Source of the DNA: Lysinibacillus_B sp042920265
Lineage (GTDB): Bacteria > Bacillota > Bacilli > Bacillales_A > Planococcaceae
DNA: 64,000 nt
Direction: 5' to 3'
NCBI RefSeq assembly: GCF_042920265.1
Contig: NZ_JBDQZI010000009.1
Span: 99,976 to 163,975, forward strand
Shown: positions 1-8,921 of the stretch, in pieces
Position numbering within the stretch: position 1 is the first letter of the stretch
Layout of the letters: the number at the start of each line of letters is the position of its first letter
The notes under the pieces: model-generated
Databases searched by the model: none
What the model saw: the letters and a program-made list of their open reading frames with translations, nothing else
Told to the model about the DNA's origin: nothing
Translations under genes and position numbers: made by a program

Positions 1-1
1 A

Positions 2-1630
2 TATCGTGCAACAACGATGGCAACAAAGGGGATGGTGACAACGCCGCATTATTTAGCATCACAGGCGGCACTCGCAGTACTACATAAAGGGGGCAATGCA
101 ATTGAGGCGGCTATTGCAGCGGCTTCAACTATTGCGGTTGTGTATCCACATATGAATGGCATAGGTGGGGACAATTTTTGGCTCGTTTATAATGCGAAAA
201 CGAAAGAAGTAAAGGCACTAAATAGCAGTGGGCGTGCAGGGGAAAAGGCAACGATAGAATTTTATAAAGAGCAAGGCTATGAAAAAATTCCTGCGCGCGG
301 GCCACTTGCAGCGAATACAGTTCCGGGAGCGGTAGCTGGCTGGGGAGAAGCATATCAGTATTCGACAGCAGAAATGGATGGGACATTCCCGTGGGCAGGA
401 TTACTCGAGCAAGCGATTGACTATGCGAAAGAGGGCTTTCCGATTACAGAAAGTCAAGTGTACTGGTCACATGTGAATTTAGATGCGACGGATGAAGAAT
501 TTCGTGCATTGCAACGTTTCGACGAATTTGCACGTATCTTCTTAAAAGACGGCAAGCCGTATGAAACGGGAGAAATTTTCAAACAAACAGACTTAGGCGA
601 CACACTTGCTTATATTGCAGAACATGGGGCACAAGCCTTTTATGAAGGGAATCTCGCAGAAAAAATCGTGACGGGCTTACAGGAAACAGGTGGTATCCTG
701 ACGTTAGAAGATTTTAAGACGCATGTAAGTGATTGGGTAGAGCCTCTTTCTGTCGATTACCGTGGTTATAAGGCGTACAACTTACCACCGAACACGCAAG
801 GGATGGCGAGCTTATCGATCCTGAATATTTTAAATAACTTTGATGTAGCTGCGATAGAAGAAGGTTCGGCACACTATTATCACTTGCTTGTCGAAGCGAT
901 TAAATATGCGTTTATCGACCGCGATGCGCATTTAACGGATCCGACATTTTCTTCTATCCCGTTAGATAGACTGTTAAGTAAGGAGCACGGCGAAAAACTA
1001 GCACAGCAAATTAAAGAAAAGCTGTATGCAAAATCGTTGCAACCACTGGATGCTAAAGGAGATACCGTTTGGTTTGGCGTTGTCGATGAAGAAGGCAATG
1101 CGGTATCGTTTATTCAGAGTATTTACCATGAATTTGGTGCAGGGATTATTCCCGAAGGAACGGGTGTCATGTTACAAAATCGAGGGAGCTATTTCTCGTT
1201 AGATGCACAACATACGAATGCACTTGCACCAGGGAAGCGTACGTTCCATACATTAAATCCGGCTATGTTATTACAAAACGATAAACCAGCGCTTGTGTAT
1301 GGCACAATGGGCGGTGAAGGGCAACCACAAACACAAGCGGCACTCGTGACGCGCATTATCGATTATGGTATGTCTGTTCAAGCAGCGATTGAAGCACCTC
1401 GTTGGCTATACGGAAGAACGTGGGGGGCATCATCGAATACGTTAAAGCTAGAAAGCCGTATTAGCGAGGAAGTCCAACTATCGCTTATTGAGAAAGGGCA
1501 TGACGTTGAGGTGCTGAAGGACTTCACAGACATTATGGGGCATGCAGGTGCGATTTGGATTGACCCAGAGACGGATGTGAAATTTGGTGGTGCAGATCCT
1601 AGAGGGGACGGAGTGGCAATTGGTTATTAA
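2..1630 (+). CDS. gamma-glutamyltransferase family protein (YwrD-like), 5' end outside window
   Basis: This is a gamma-glutamyltranspeptidase-family N-terminal-nucleophile hydrolase, expected to transfer or hydrolyse gamma-glutamyl groups. The reading frame is open to the left edge (codons for Y-R-A-T-T precede the first Met at 17), and homologues such as B. subtilis YwrD have a few residues before the KGMV motif, so the true start is probably upstream of the window. The conserved GGNAIEAA and NGIGGDNF motifs lie near the N-terminus. The likely autoprocessing/catalytic Thr is codon 1064-1066 in GDTVWFGVVDEEGNAVS. No signal peptide is visible in the part present, which suggests a cytoplasmic enzyme like YwrD. 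It is followed at 11 bp by two chromate-transporter genes, an association also known from the B. subtilis ywr locus. Confidence 0.85.
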   Translation, partial: YRATTMATKGMVTTPHYLASQAALAVLHKGGNAIEAAIAAASTIAVVYPHMNGIGGDNFWLVYNAKTKEVKALNSSGRAGEKATIEFYKEQGYEKIPARGPLAANTVPGAVAGWGEAYQYSTAEMDGTFPWAGLLEQAIDYAKEGFPITESQVYWSHVNLDATDEEFRALQRFDEFARIFLKDGKPYETGEIFKQTDLGDTLAYIAEHGAQAFYEGNLAEKIVTGLQETGGILTLEDFKTHVSDWVEPLSVDYRGYKAYNLPPNTQGMASLSILNILNNFDVAAIEEGSAHYYHLLVEAIKYAFIDRDAHLTDPTFSSIPLDRLLSKEHGEKLAQQIKEKLYAKSLQPLDAKGDTVWFGVVDEEGNAVSFIQSIYHEFGAGIIPEGTGVMLQNRGSYFSLDAQHTNALAPGKRTFHTLNPAMLLQNDKPALVYGTMGGEGQPQTQAALVTRIIDYGMSVQAAIEAPRWLYGRTWGASSNTLKLESRISEEVQLSLIEKGHDVEVLKDFTDIMGHAGAIWIDPETDVKFGGADPRGDGVAIGY

Positions 1631-1641
1631 GAGGTGAGTAT

Positions 1642-2193
1642 TTGAAAAAACAACTAGATATTTTCATAGCATTTTTTAGATCTGGCATTTTAGGGTTTGG
1701 TGGAGGGCCGGCAACGATTCCGCTTGTGCATAAGGAAGTTGTTGGTACGTACCAATGGATGACCGATGATGAATTTGCGGATGTGCTATCAATTGGTAAT
1801 ACACTGCCTGGACCGATTGCGACAAAAATGGCGGGTTACATTGGGTATCGTGTAGGCGGATGGCTTGGCATGGCCACAGCCCTTGCGGCAACGATTTTAC
1901 CGACAGTGATTTTGTTAATTCTTTTTTTATCTGTATTAAAAGGATATAAAGACTTGAGCTTTATAGAAGGTATGACGAAAGGTGTTGTACCGATTGTGGG
2001 TGTTATGATGGGTGTTCTGACGTGGGATTTCTTGAAAAAGTCAAAAACAGCGCTTGGTTGGAAGGTCGGGCTTATCATCCTCATGGCGGCATTTATTACA
2101 ATGATGTTACTCGATGTGCATCCGGGTATTGTTATCGGTGTACTACTTGTATTGGCATTAGCGTTACCGATTAAAAAGGGGGAAGAAGAGTGA
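1642..2193 (+). CDS. chrA: chromate transporter, short CHR-domain subunit 1
   Basis: This 183-residue protein has a single CHR (chromate ion transporter) domain. It starts with FRSGILGFGGGPATIPLVHKE and carries the family motif around NTLPGPIATKMAGYIGY, followed by about five hydrophobic helices. Short CHR proteins are about half the length of classical ChrA and work as pairs. The TTG start is supported by GAGGTG nine bases upstream. Its last codon overlaps the GTG of the next gene, so the two are translationally coupled. The substrate may be chromate or another oxyanion; this is known only for the family. Confidence 0.85.
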   Translation: MKKQLDIFIAFFRSGILGFGGGPATIPLVHKEVVGTYQWMTDDEFADVLSIGNTLPGPIATKMAGYIGYRVGGWLGMATALAATILPTVILLILFLSVLKGYKDLSFIEGMTKGVVPIVGVMMGVLTWDFLKKSKTALGWKVGLIILMAAFITMMLLDVHPGIVIGVLLVLALALPIKKGEEE

Positions 2194-2717
2194 TTTATAT
2201 ACACATATTTTTAGCCTTCTTCATCCCGGGTATTTTAGGCTACGGGGGCGGTCCTGCGTCGATTCCATTAATTGAACATGAGGTCGTTGAAAATTACGAA
2301 TGGATGACAACAGCAGAATTTAGTGATGCGTTAGCAATTGCCAATGCGCTACCTGGACCCATTGCAACAAAGCTAGCCGGTTACATCGGCTATGAGCAGG
2401 CGGGCATTTTAGGCGCAGTCATTGCGCTTTTTGCAACGGTTGGGCCATCACTGATTTTAATGCTCGTACTACTTAGTCTGCTTTATCGTAATCGGAACTC
2501 ACGGCGAGTAAAACGGTTGTCGAGCTTTGTCTTGCCAGCTATTGCGATTTTAATGGCGGATTTAACATTTGATTTCTTTTCTACTTCGATTGCAGGGATT
2601 AGCTGGATGCCAACGATTCTCATCGCGGTTATTAGTTATTTGGCGTTAGAAAAATTTAAAGTCCATCCAGCAATGGTGATTGTAGCAGGGCTTGTAGTCG
2701 GTGGATTCTTTTTATAA
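2190..2717 (+). CDS. chrA: chromate transporter, short CHR-domain subunit 2
   Basis: This second half-size CHR protein of 175 residues is clearly paralogous to its upstream neighbour (FIPGILGYGGGPASIPLIEHE and ALPGPIATKLAGYIGYEQAG). It starts at a GTG that overlaps the preceding stop in a GTGA arrangement, with GGGGGAAG upstream as ribosome-binding site. Paired short CHR proteins are thought to form a heterodimer with antiparallel topology; this is family knowledge and was not read from the sequence. A strong terminator begins at the stop codon. Confidence 0.85.
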   Translation: MIYIHIFLAFFIPGILGYGGGPASIPLIEHEVVENYEWMTTAEFSDALAIANALPGPIATKLAGYIGYEQAGILGAVIALFATVGPSLILMLVLLSLLYRNRNSRRVKRLSSFVLPAIAILMADLTFDFFSTSIAGISWMPTILIAVISYLALEKFKVHPAMVIVAGLVVGGFFL

Positions 2718-2761
2718 ATAGCTGTTTGGTAAGGTTTACTTACCAAACAGCTATTTTTATA
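2716..2761 (+). terminator. intrinsic terminator after chrA pair
   Basis: An 18-bp perfect stem (2716-2733 with 2739-2756), loop GTTTA, is followed by T-rich sequence. The arm starts inside the stop codon of the second chrA gene. It separates this operon from the LytTR regulator. Confidence 0.9.
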
Positions 2762-2824
2762 TGTAAGTATTTTCCTTCGTTGTGCGATAATAAGAGTATC
2801 ATTTTAATAGGTTGGGGTGACAGC

Positions 2825-3745
2825 ATGGACATACAATTAGAAGCTGTATTTGAGGATGGCAAGATGATACTCCCAGCTTGTCAGATTGAAGGGCAAGTAA
2901 CGGGGATTTATACGGACGTACAAAAGATGCAATTAATCATGAAGCAGCTACAAACAAAAGGCTATGTACATTATGCGACAGATGGTGAGTACAAAAGGTT
3001 GAGAGTAGAGGAAGCGTTTCGTTTTTATATGGGCATGGCGGAGTGTAAGAAACCGATGGATGAAATGCTAGCACTTTTCGGATTTACAAAACAGCGAAAA
3101 ACAAAGGTCAAAGATTTAACGCTCAGTGAACAAAAGCGACTTACTTTTGTCAGAGCTTATTTATATGCAGAAAACGTATTGGTCATTGAGGAACCGTTTT
3201 ATCGAATGGACGAACATTCTCGTGAAATGATTGCGCAATTGATTCAGCAGTTGGTTGAGCAAGGAAAGCAGATTATTTTACTGGCTAATAATATAGAAGA
3301 ACTTCTTATTGCAACTTCTAATATTATTCGAATGGATCAATCAGGATGTCATAAGATGGACTTTACGGAAGAGCCGCATACGCCTTCAACTGAAGAGCCG
3401 ATCATTAAAATTGAAAAGATTCAAACGAAGAAAAACGATAAAACGATTTTATTTAATCCACCGGAGATTGATTATATTGAGAGTGTTGACGGGGAAATAT
3501 TGGTGAATGTTGCCGGTACGAGCTATAGTTGTTCGCTTACATTGCAAGAACTTGAAAAACGTTTAAAGGCATATGGTTTTTATCGATGCCACCGTTCATA
3601 TATCGTGAATTTGCAAAAAGTGCGGGAAATTATTACATGGACGAAAAATAGCTATAGTTTAAAATTACATGTTGGTGAAGGGATTGTTGTACCGTTATCG
3701 CGTAGTAAACTGTCGGAATTAAAAGAATTAATTGGTATTGCGTAA
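2825..3745 (+). CDS. LytTR transcriptional regulator fused to a degenerate ABC-ATPase domain
   Basis: The protein has 306 residues. Residues about 195-302 form a LytTR DNA-binding domain (DYIESVDGEILV, then FYRCHRSYIVNL and VVPLSRSKL). The N-terminal half looks like an ABC ATPase that has kept a signature-like LTLSEQKR (98-105) and a Walker-B-like VLVIEEPF (118-125) but shows no Walker A loop (no GxxGxGKS/T), so ATP hydrolysis is unlikely. The start is the ATG at 2825, preceded by GGGGTG; longer in-frame starts would lie inside the upstream terminator. It sits directly before an ABC ATPase/permease pair and is the likely regulator of that transporter, perhaps sensing it through the ATPase-like domain (inference). 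Confidence 0.85.
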   Translation: MDIQLEAVFEDGKMILPACQIEGQVTGIYTDVQKMQLIMKQLQTKGYVHYATDGEYKRLRVEEAFRFYMGMAECKKPMDEMLALFGFTKQRKTKVKDLTLSEQKRLTFVRAYLYAENVLVIEEPFYRMDEHSREMIAQLIQQLVEQGKQIILLANNIEELLIATSNIIRMDQSGCHKMDFTEEPHTPSTEEPIIKIEKIQTKKNDKTILFNPPEIDYIESVDGEILVNVAGTSYSCSLTLQELEKRLKAYGFYRCHRSYIVNLQKVREIITWTKNSYSLKLHVGEGIVVPLSRSKLSELKELIGIA

Positions 3746-3789
3746 TATTTCCTGGGGAATATTGACGACTTCTTGGTCGACAAAAAGCT

Positions 3790-3819
3790 ACAGTTCACCG
3801 CTAAATAGCTACATTTTAA
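3790..3819 (+). promoter_or_regulatory. candidate LytTR-binding direct repeat
   Basis: ACAGTTCAC (3790-3798) and ACATTTTAA (3811-3819) are imperfect direct repeats starting exactly 21 bp apart. This is the 9-bp element plus 12-bp spacing typical of LytTR-family sites. They lie between the LytTR regulator gene and the ABC transporter it probably controls. The identification rests on consensus and context. Confidence 0.5.
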
Positions 3820-3893
3820 CGGGAAATGAAGGCGATATTTCTTCGATTCTACTAAATTAAAGATAACAAAACGAATTGAAGGAGGTCGCCAAC

Positions 3894-4748
3894 ATGACGA
3901 CAACAACAATTGAAGTAAAAAATGTGCAAAAGACATTTGGTACTTTTACAGCGTTACAAGATGTTTCATTTACCATTCAAAAAGGAGAGATTTTCGGTTT
4001 TCTTGGTCCAAGTGGTTCGGGAAAAACAACGATGATTAAAATCCTTACTGCGCAATTAGAACAAACTGCAGGTGAGGCGCATGTGTTAGGATTGCCAGCT
4101 CATCACATGAAGAAAAGCGAGAATAAAGCACGTTTCGGTATTCTTACAGATAATAGTGGGCTGTATAAAAGGCTAACAGTAGAGGAAAATCTAGTTCTAT
4201 TTAGTGAGATGTATAACCTTTCAAGGTCAGCAGTGAATGAGGCGCTTGCTTTTGTGAACTTAACAGAGGCTCGAAAGAAAAAAGTGACTGAGTTATCGAA
4301 AGGGATGATGCAACGTGTCACACTGGCAAGAGCAATCATGCATAAACCAGATTTATTATTTTTAGATGAGCCAACATCCGCACTTGACCCGGTAAATACA
4401 GCGCATATTTATAAAGGGCTGCGCAAATTAAATGAAATGGGCACGACTATCTTTTTAACAACGCATGATATGGCAGAAGCAGAAACATTATGTGACCGTG
4501 TAGCCTTTCTGCATAAAGGAAAAATTCAAGCAATAGGGGCACCGTCACAATTGAAGCATCAATATAGCGATCATTCGATGACGGTACAGTTAGTAACGGG
4601 GGAAGAACATGTTTTACCATTAGCTGATCACGCGGCTGCAACGAATGTAACACAGTGGATGAGCACAGGGGCTATTGCGCGTATTTATACAAATGAGCCG
4701 ACATTAGGGGATATTTTCATGCAATTAACGGGGAGTGATTTACAATGA
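3894..4748 (+). CDS. ABC transporter ATP-binding protein
   Basis: This is a 284-residue ABC ATPase with Walker A GPSGSGKTT, signature LSKGMMQR, Walker B LLFLDEPTSALDP and the H-loop TTHDM. It is of the drug/antimicrobial exporter (CcmA-like) class that pairs with ABC-2 permeases. The ATG at 3894 is chosen because GGAGG lies eight bases upstream; a TTG at 3876 precedes the ribosome-binding site. It overlaps the permease gene by four bases and follows the LytTR regulator, forming a regulator-ATPase-permease module. The exported substrate is unknown. Confidence 0.9.
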   Translation: MTTTTIEVKNVQKTFGTFTALQDVSFTIQKGEIFGFLGPSGSGKTTMIKILTAQLEQTAGEAHVLGLPAHHMKKSENKARFGILTDNSGLYKRLTVEENLVLFSEMYNLSRSAVNEALAFVNLTEARKKKVTELSKGMMQRVTLARAIMHKPDLLFLDEPTSALDPVNTAHIYKGLRKLNEMGTTIFLTTHDMAEAETLCDRVAFLHKGKIQAIGAPSQLKHQYSDHSMTVQLVTGEEHVLPLADHAAATNVTQWMSTGAIARIYTNEPTLGDIFMQLTGSDLQ

Positions 4749-5455
4749 ATCTGTCAATGAAACGAATTCAAGCAATCTTTATGAAGGATTATCGAGAGTT
4801 TTCAAGAAACTATGCTATTTCAACAATGGTTTTAGTGCCACTGTTCTTAGCCTTTTTCTATAGTAAGAGCGGGGTTAATACGATGCAAATGTATTTCTTA
4901 CCGATCAATATAACACTTGCGATGGTAACGGCATTTATTCAATGCTGTTTAATTGCAGAAGAAAAAGAAAGCAATACACTTCGTAGCTTAATGATGTCTC
5001 CAGCAAGTGTTGCTGACATTTTAATTGGAAAAAGTGCAGTAGTCTTTAGTATTTCAGCTGTTATTTTAGCGTTAAGTATTTATTTAGTGGGCTATGAGCC
5101 AGCCAATATCGTCATGCTCGTATTGGCATTAGCTGTATCCATTGTGTTTTATATTGCGCTGGGTACCATTTGTGGTTTATATACAAAAACGGTAATGGAG
5201 GCTTCGTTGGCAGTCATGCCTGTAATAATTGTATTCTCCATGGGGCCATTAGCACTAGGTTTAACAGAAAAATACCCAGCATTAGCGGTTGCTGAATGGT
5301 TACCGAGTGCGCAGCTGATTGTGCTAGCAGATGCACTTGAAGTAGCGGTACCAGTAAAGGAGATCATCATGCCGTTTGTCGTCATAATTGCCTGGACGAT
5401 TGTAGCGCTCGCTGTAACAAGCGTGCTCTATAAAAAGCGAATGACAGACGATTAA
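4745..5455 (+). CDS. ABC-2 type transporter permease
   Basis: This is a 236-residue integral membrane protein with six predicted hydrophobic segments and the cytoplasmic loop EEKESNTLRSLMMSPAS typical of ABC-2 exporters. The start overlaps the ATPase stop (ATGA), so the two are translationally coupled. It forms the membrane channel of the exporter with the preceding ATPase. The substrate cannot be told from sequence; antimicrobial compounds are common for LytTR-linked exporters (inference). Confidence 0.88.
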   Translation: MNLSMKRIQAIFMKDYREFSRNYAISTMVLVPLFLAFFYSKSGVNTMQMYFLPINITLAMVTAFIQCCLIAEEKESNTLRSLMMSPASVADILIGKSAVVFSISAVILALSIYLVGYEPANIVMLVLALAVSIVFYIALGTICGLYTKTVMEASLAVMPVIIVFSMGPLALGLTEKYPALAVAEWLPSAQLIVLADALEVAVPVKEIIMPFVVIIAWTIVALAVTSVLYKKRMTDD

Positions 5456-5462
5456 TAAAGCA

Positions 5463-5508
5463 AGCTTGAAACGTATGTGGAGACATCCACGCGTTTCAAG
5501 CTCTTTTT
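5463..5508 (+). terminator. intrinsic terminator after ABC exporter
   Basis: AGCTTGAAACG (5463-5473) pairs with CGTTTCAAGCT (5492-5502). An inner GTGG/CCAC stem lies within it, and CTTTTT follows. Confidence 0.85.
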
Positions 5509-5590
5509 GCTAATTCGTGTAGAAAATACACCAAAAAGGGAGGGGTTCGTGTACAGTTAACAATATACATAAATGGAGGGGATTTAAGTT

Positions 5591-6520
5591 ATGGTTTATT
5601 TATCGATGATTTTCTTCCAAATCGTAGCGCCGATATTAATCTTACTCATTGTAGGGGCGATGTTGCAGCGGAAGTTTCAATTTAATTTAAAGGCGTTGTC
5701 GCATTTAATTACGTATTGTTTTATGCCGGCTGCTGTTTTTATTAATATTTATGAAACACAAATTGAGATGGCAGTAGTGGGGCAGTTAACGCTGTTTATT
5801 GTGTTATTTATCGGTAGTCAGATGATTTTAAGTCATTATTTAGCGAAGGTGATGAGGCTTAACCGGCAAGAATCGGCTGTTTTTAAAAATAGTGTCGTAC
5901 TCATTAACTCGGGAAACTACGGGATTCCGGTAGCACAAATGATTTTTGTGACGCAACCAATCGGCGTAGCCATTCAAGTCATTCTCGTTATTTTTCAAAA
6001 TATGACGACGTATACATATGGGCTCTATAATTTAATTTCTGCAACGAAATCCGGACTGGAAATTGTCCGGGACTTTTTAAAAATGCCTATCATCCATGCG
6101 CTTTGGATAGGGGGCTTACTAAATTATTTAGATGTTCCCATTCCGCAAACGTTTCGAATTCCACTTGATTATGTAGTTGGCGGCTTTGTGGCTATGGCAC
6201 TCATTACGCTAGGTGCTCAGTTATCACAAATTCAGATGAAGACGATGTTTAATAAAACGATTTTTATTAGCTGCTTTACCCGCTTAATTGTAGGACCAGC
6301 TGTGGCACTTGGCATCATTTACTTGCTAGGGATTGACGGCGTTGTTGCGCAATCATTGTTTATTGCGAGCGCCTTTCCTACATCGCGTAACAGCTCCAGT
6401 CTGGCATTAGAATATGATATTGAGTCTGCAACAGCAGCACAAACCGTGTTATTTTCGACGATTATTAGTTGTTTGACAGTAACCGTTGTCATTTATATGT
6501 CAAATATTTTATTCGTGTAA
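5591..6520 (+). CDS. AEC family transporter (auxin efflux carrier-like permease)
   Basis: This 309-residue protein has about ten hydrophobic helices and the AEC-family features VLINSGNYGIPVAQM in the middle and ASAFPTSRNSSSLALEY near the C-terminus. Bacterial AEC proteins move organic anions such as malate or malonate; the substrate here is not evident. The ATG at 5591 has GGAGGG ten bases upstream. It stands alone between two terminators, transcribed towards the small minus-strand gene at 6566. Confidence 0.85.
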   Translation: MVYLSMIFFQIVAPILILLIVGAMLQRKFQFNLKALSHLITYCFMPAAVFINIYETQIEMAVVGQLTLFIVLFIGSQMILSHYLAKVMRLNRQESAVFKNSVVLINSGNYGIPVAQMIFVTQPIGVAIQVILVIFQNMTTYTYGLYNLISATKSGLEIVRDFLKMPIIHALWIGGLLNYLDVPIPQTFRIPLDYVVGGFVAMALITLGAQLSQIQMKTMFNKTIFISCFTRLIVGPAVALGIIYLLGIDGVVAQSLFIASAFPTSRNSSSLALEYDIESATAAQTVLFSTIISCLTVTVVIYMSNILFV

Positions 6521-6534
6521 AAGTAGCATAAAAA

Positions 6535-6567
6535 AATAGCCTTACCCTAATTTAGGGAAGGCTTTTT
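6535..6567. terminator. bidirectional terminator between convergent genes
   Basis: The AGCCTT arm, an inner CCCTAA/TTAGGG stem and the AAGGCT arm form a hairpin flanked by A-run and T-run. It can therefore end transcription of the AEC carrier (+) and of the small gene at 6566 (-). Confidence 0.8.
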
Positions 6568-6814
6568 ATTTTTTAATAGATGCTCTTAGTTCTACTACAC
6601 GGTCTAGTGGTGTTTTCGTTGATTCACTAATGATATGTATATCAACATCTTCTTCAAGTAAAGCGAGTATAATGCTTTTTTTAGCCTCGACTAAAGAAAG
6701 GGCTGATTTACGTAATATGTCTTCTGCTTTTTCCGCTGTAAGCTTTGTTTCGATCATATCCTTTTGGGCTTTTTCGAGTTGTCCAGGTGTGAAGAATCGG
6801 TGTTGGTCACTCAT
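6566..6814 (-). CDS. small protein of unknown function
   Basis: This is an 82-residue hydrophilic, mostly helical protein with no membrane segment and no motif I recognise. It has a strong ribosome-binding site (AAAGGAGGC eight bases before ATG) and its own terminators on both sides, which argue for a real gene. The C-terminal part (LDRVVELRASIKK) could form an amphipathic helix. It lies downstream of the catalase gene on the same strand, separated by a terminator, so co-transcription is not expected. Confidence 0.65.
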   Translation of the reverse strand: MSDQHRFFTPGQLEKAQKDMIETKLTAEKAEDILRKSALSLVEAKKSIILALLEEDVDIHIISESTKTPLDRVVELRASIKK

Positions 6815-6864
6815 CTATACCGCCTCCTTTACCATATTATACCTCATATAGTATGTGGAAGAAA

Positions 6865-6895
6865 TAAAAAACCGCCATGCTCAATGCATGACGGT
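6865..6895 (-). terminator. terminator downstream of catalase
   Basis: The stem 6871-6880 with 6886-6895 has a 5-nt loop and one G-U wobble on the minus strand. It is followed on that strand by a run of six or seven U. Confidence 0.8.
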
Positions 6896-6921
6896 CCCAT
6901 AGGATATTAATGGAAACAGAT

Positions 6922-6975
6922 ACTTTTGGCGCCTTTGTAAGCGATATTGAGTATATAGAGACGGACGCCAAAAGT
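6922..6975. other. long-loop inverted repeat downstream of catalase
   Basis: ACTTTTGGCG (6922-6931) and CGCCAAAAGT (6966-6975) are perfect 10-bp arms around a 34-nt loop in the 3' untranslated region of the catalase gene. The function is unknown; it may stabilise the mRNA 3' end. Confidence 0.5.
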
Positions 6976-7017
6976 AATATTTAAGAGTTTGCGCTCATAA
7001 AGAACGTAAACAATACA

Positions 7018-8520
7018 TTAAGCGTTCGTTACTGTAGATTGCACATACGGATTTGACAGGTCCATCCCCTCTAAAGATAAGCCCATTGCTTTTGCGACAC
7101 CTTCACCGTAAGCTGGGTCAGCTAAATAGCAGTGTAAGATGTGACGACGTTTGATGAACTCTTCGACTGGTGCCATTTCAGCAGCCGTTGTTTCGAACAG
7201 ACGCTGTTGCTGTTCCGCATTCATTAAACGGAATAGCTTACCTGGCTGCTCAAAGTAGTTGTTATCATCTTCGCGGAAGTCATAAATATCAGCTGCGCCA
7301 TCTAACGTAAGCGCTGGATCTTTATATTGTGGTTGCGCTTGTAAAGCACCGTAGCTGTTTGGATAGTAAGTTAATGCACTGCCGTTGTTTCCATCAGCGC
7401 GACCTGCACCATCGCGGTGGTAAACCATGAATGGACACTTCGGTGTGTTCACTGGAATTTGGTGATGGTTCACACCTAGACGGTAACGAGTTGCATCTTG
7501 ATAGGCGAAGAGACGCGCTTGTAACATACGGTCTGGCGAGAATGAAATACCAGGAACGACGTTAGATGGTGCAAATGCCGCCTGCTCAACGTCTGCAAAG
7601 TAGTTTTCTGGATTACGGTTTAATTCGAATTCACCTACTGGAATTAATGGGAACTCTGATTTATACCAAACTTTCGTTAAGTCGAATGGATTGTCTTTAC
7701 GGTTACGCGCTTGCTCTTCCGTCATGACTTGGATGTACATTTTCCATTTCGGGAAGTCGCCTTTTTCGATTGCTTCGAATAGGTCGCGTTGTGAAGATTC
7801 ACGGTCTTTCCCGATGACTTCAGCAGCCTCTGCACCTGTTAAGTTTTTAATGCCTTGTTCTGTGCGGAAGTGGAATTTTACATATACACGTTCACCTGCT
7901 TCGTTAATCATCGAGTATGTGTGAGAACCGAAACCGTGCATTTGACGGTAGTTCGCTGGAATACCACGGTCCGACATAACGATTGTCACTTGGTGTAACG
8001 CTTCAGGTAATGAAGTCCAGAAATCCCAGTTTGAGTTTGCGTTATGCATGTTTGTTTTAGGGTCGCGTTTCACGACGTGGTTTAAGTCTGGGAAGTGTAA
8101 TGGGTCACGGAAGAAGAATACAGGTGTGTTGTTACCAACCATATCCCAGTTCCCTTCTTCCGTGTAGAATTTTAACGCAAAGCCGCGGATATCACGTTCT
8201 GCATCAGCTGCACCACGTTCACCTGCTACAGTGGAGAAACGTGCGAACATGTCTGTTTTCTTCCCAACTTCAGAGAAGATTTTTGCTTTTGTATATTTCG
8301 TAATGTCATGCGTGACTGTGAATGTACCAAATGCACCTGAACCTTTCGCATGCATACGGCGTTCTGGGATTACTTCACGGTTAAAATTAGCTAATTTTTC
8401 AATTAGGAAAACGTCTTGCAATAAAATCGGACCACGGCGGCCGGCTGTTTGTACATCATCATGGCTAACTACAGGAGCCCCAGTGATCGTTGTTAAAGGA
8501 CGATTGTTTAAGTTTGTCAT
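7018..8520 (-). CDS. katA: catalase (monofunctional haem type)
   Basis: This 500-residue clade-3-size catalase converts hydrogen peroxide to water and oxygen in the cytoplasm. The distal haem His57 is in ERRMHAKGSGAFG, the conserved VGNNTPVFFFRDP motif follows, and the proximal haem Tyr lies in RLFAYQDATRYRLG (about residue 340). The ATG start has GGAGGT eight bases upstream. A PerR-type operator lies about 80 bp upstream, indicating peroxide induction. It is monocistronic, with its own terminator. Confidence 0.97.
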   Translation of the reverse strand: MTNLNNRPLTTITGAPVVSHDDVQTAGRRGPILLQDVFLIEKLANFNREVIPERRMHAKGSGAFGTFTVTHDITKYTKAKIFSEVGKKTDMFARFSTVAGERGAADAERDIRGFALKFYTEEGNWDMVGNNTPVFFFRDPLHFPDLNHVVKRDPKTNMHNANSNWDFWTSLPEALHQVTIVMSDRGIPANYRQMHGFGSHTYSMINEAGERVYVKFHFRTEQGIKNLTGAEAAEVIGKDRESSQRDLFEAIEKGDFPKWKMYIQVMTEEQARNRKDNPFDLTKVWYKSEFPLIPVGEFELNRNPENYFADVEQAAFAPSNVVPGISFSPDRMLQARLFAYQDATRYRLGVNHHQIPVNTPKCPFMVYHRDGAGRADGNNGSALTYYPNSYGALQAQPQYKDPALTLDGAADIYDFREDDNNYFEQPGKLFRLMNAEQQQRLFETTAAEMAPVEEFIKRRHILHCYLADPAYGEGVAKAMGLSLEGMDLSNPYVQSTVTNA

Positions 8521-8599
8521 TTATAGTACCTCCTAAAAATGAATTTAAAAAACGTTTCTTTAATTACTATAGCAAATGCAAATCATAATTTCTACTAAA

Positions 8600-8614
8600 T
8601 TATAATAATTATTA
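8600..8614 (-). promoter_or_regulatory. PerR box upstream of katA
   Basis: TTATAATAATTATTA matches the PerR consensus TTATAATNATTATAA at 13 of 14 fixed positions. It sits upstream of katA, a classic PerR target. A Fur site is a less likely reading. Confidence 0.8.
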
Positions 8615-8921
8615 TTAAGAAATTTTTATTGCGAAAGGTAAGTGAGTTTTATGCATAAAAATAAAGGGCTTGTCATATAGGAGTTGGAGTAGAAACAAAG
8701 GGATTCATTCATATGTAAGCTCAAATGATAAGTATGATTATGATAGAGTGAGTACATACGAAAAGGTTTTCACTGTCTTTGTGTTGAAAATTTGAGAGTC
8801 TAATTGAAAACGTTAGTAAATAAATGGGATTTATTGAATGGTAATTCAGAGGTAAAAAGAGACCTTTTCCATATTATCGTATACAATGACAGATGATGAT
8901 ATGTAGAAAGGGTATGTAGCT
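8615..8921. other. intergenic region without recognised gene
   Basis: About 300 bases lie between the catalase operator and the SLC13-type permease. I see no convincing ORF or RNA structure; promoter elements for both divergent genes must lie here. Confidence 0.5.
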
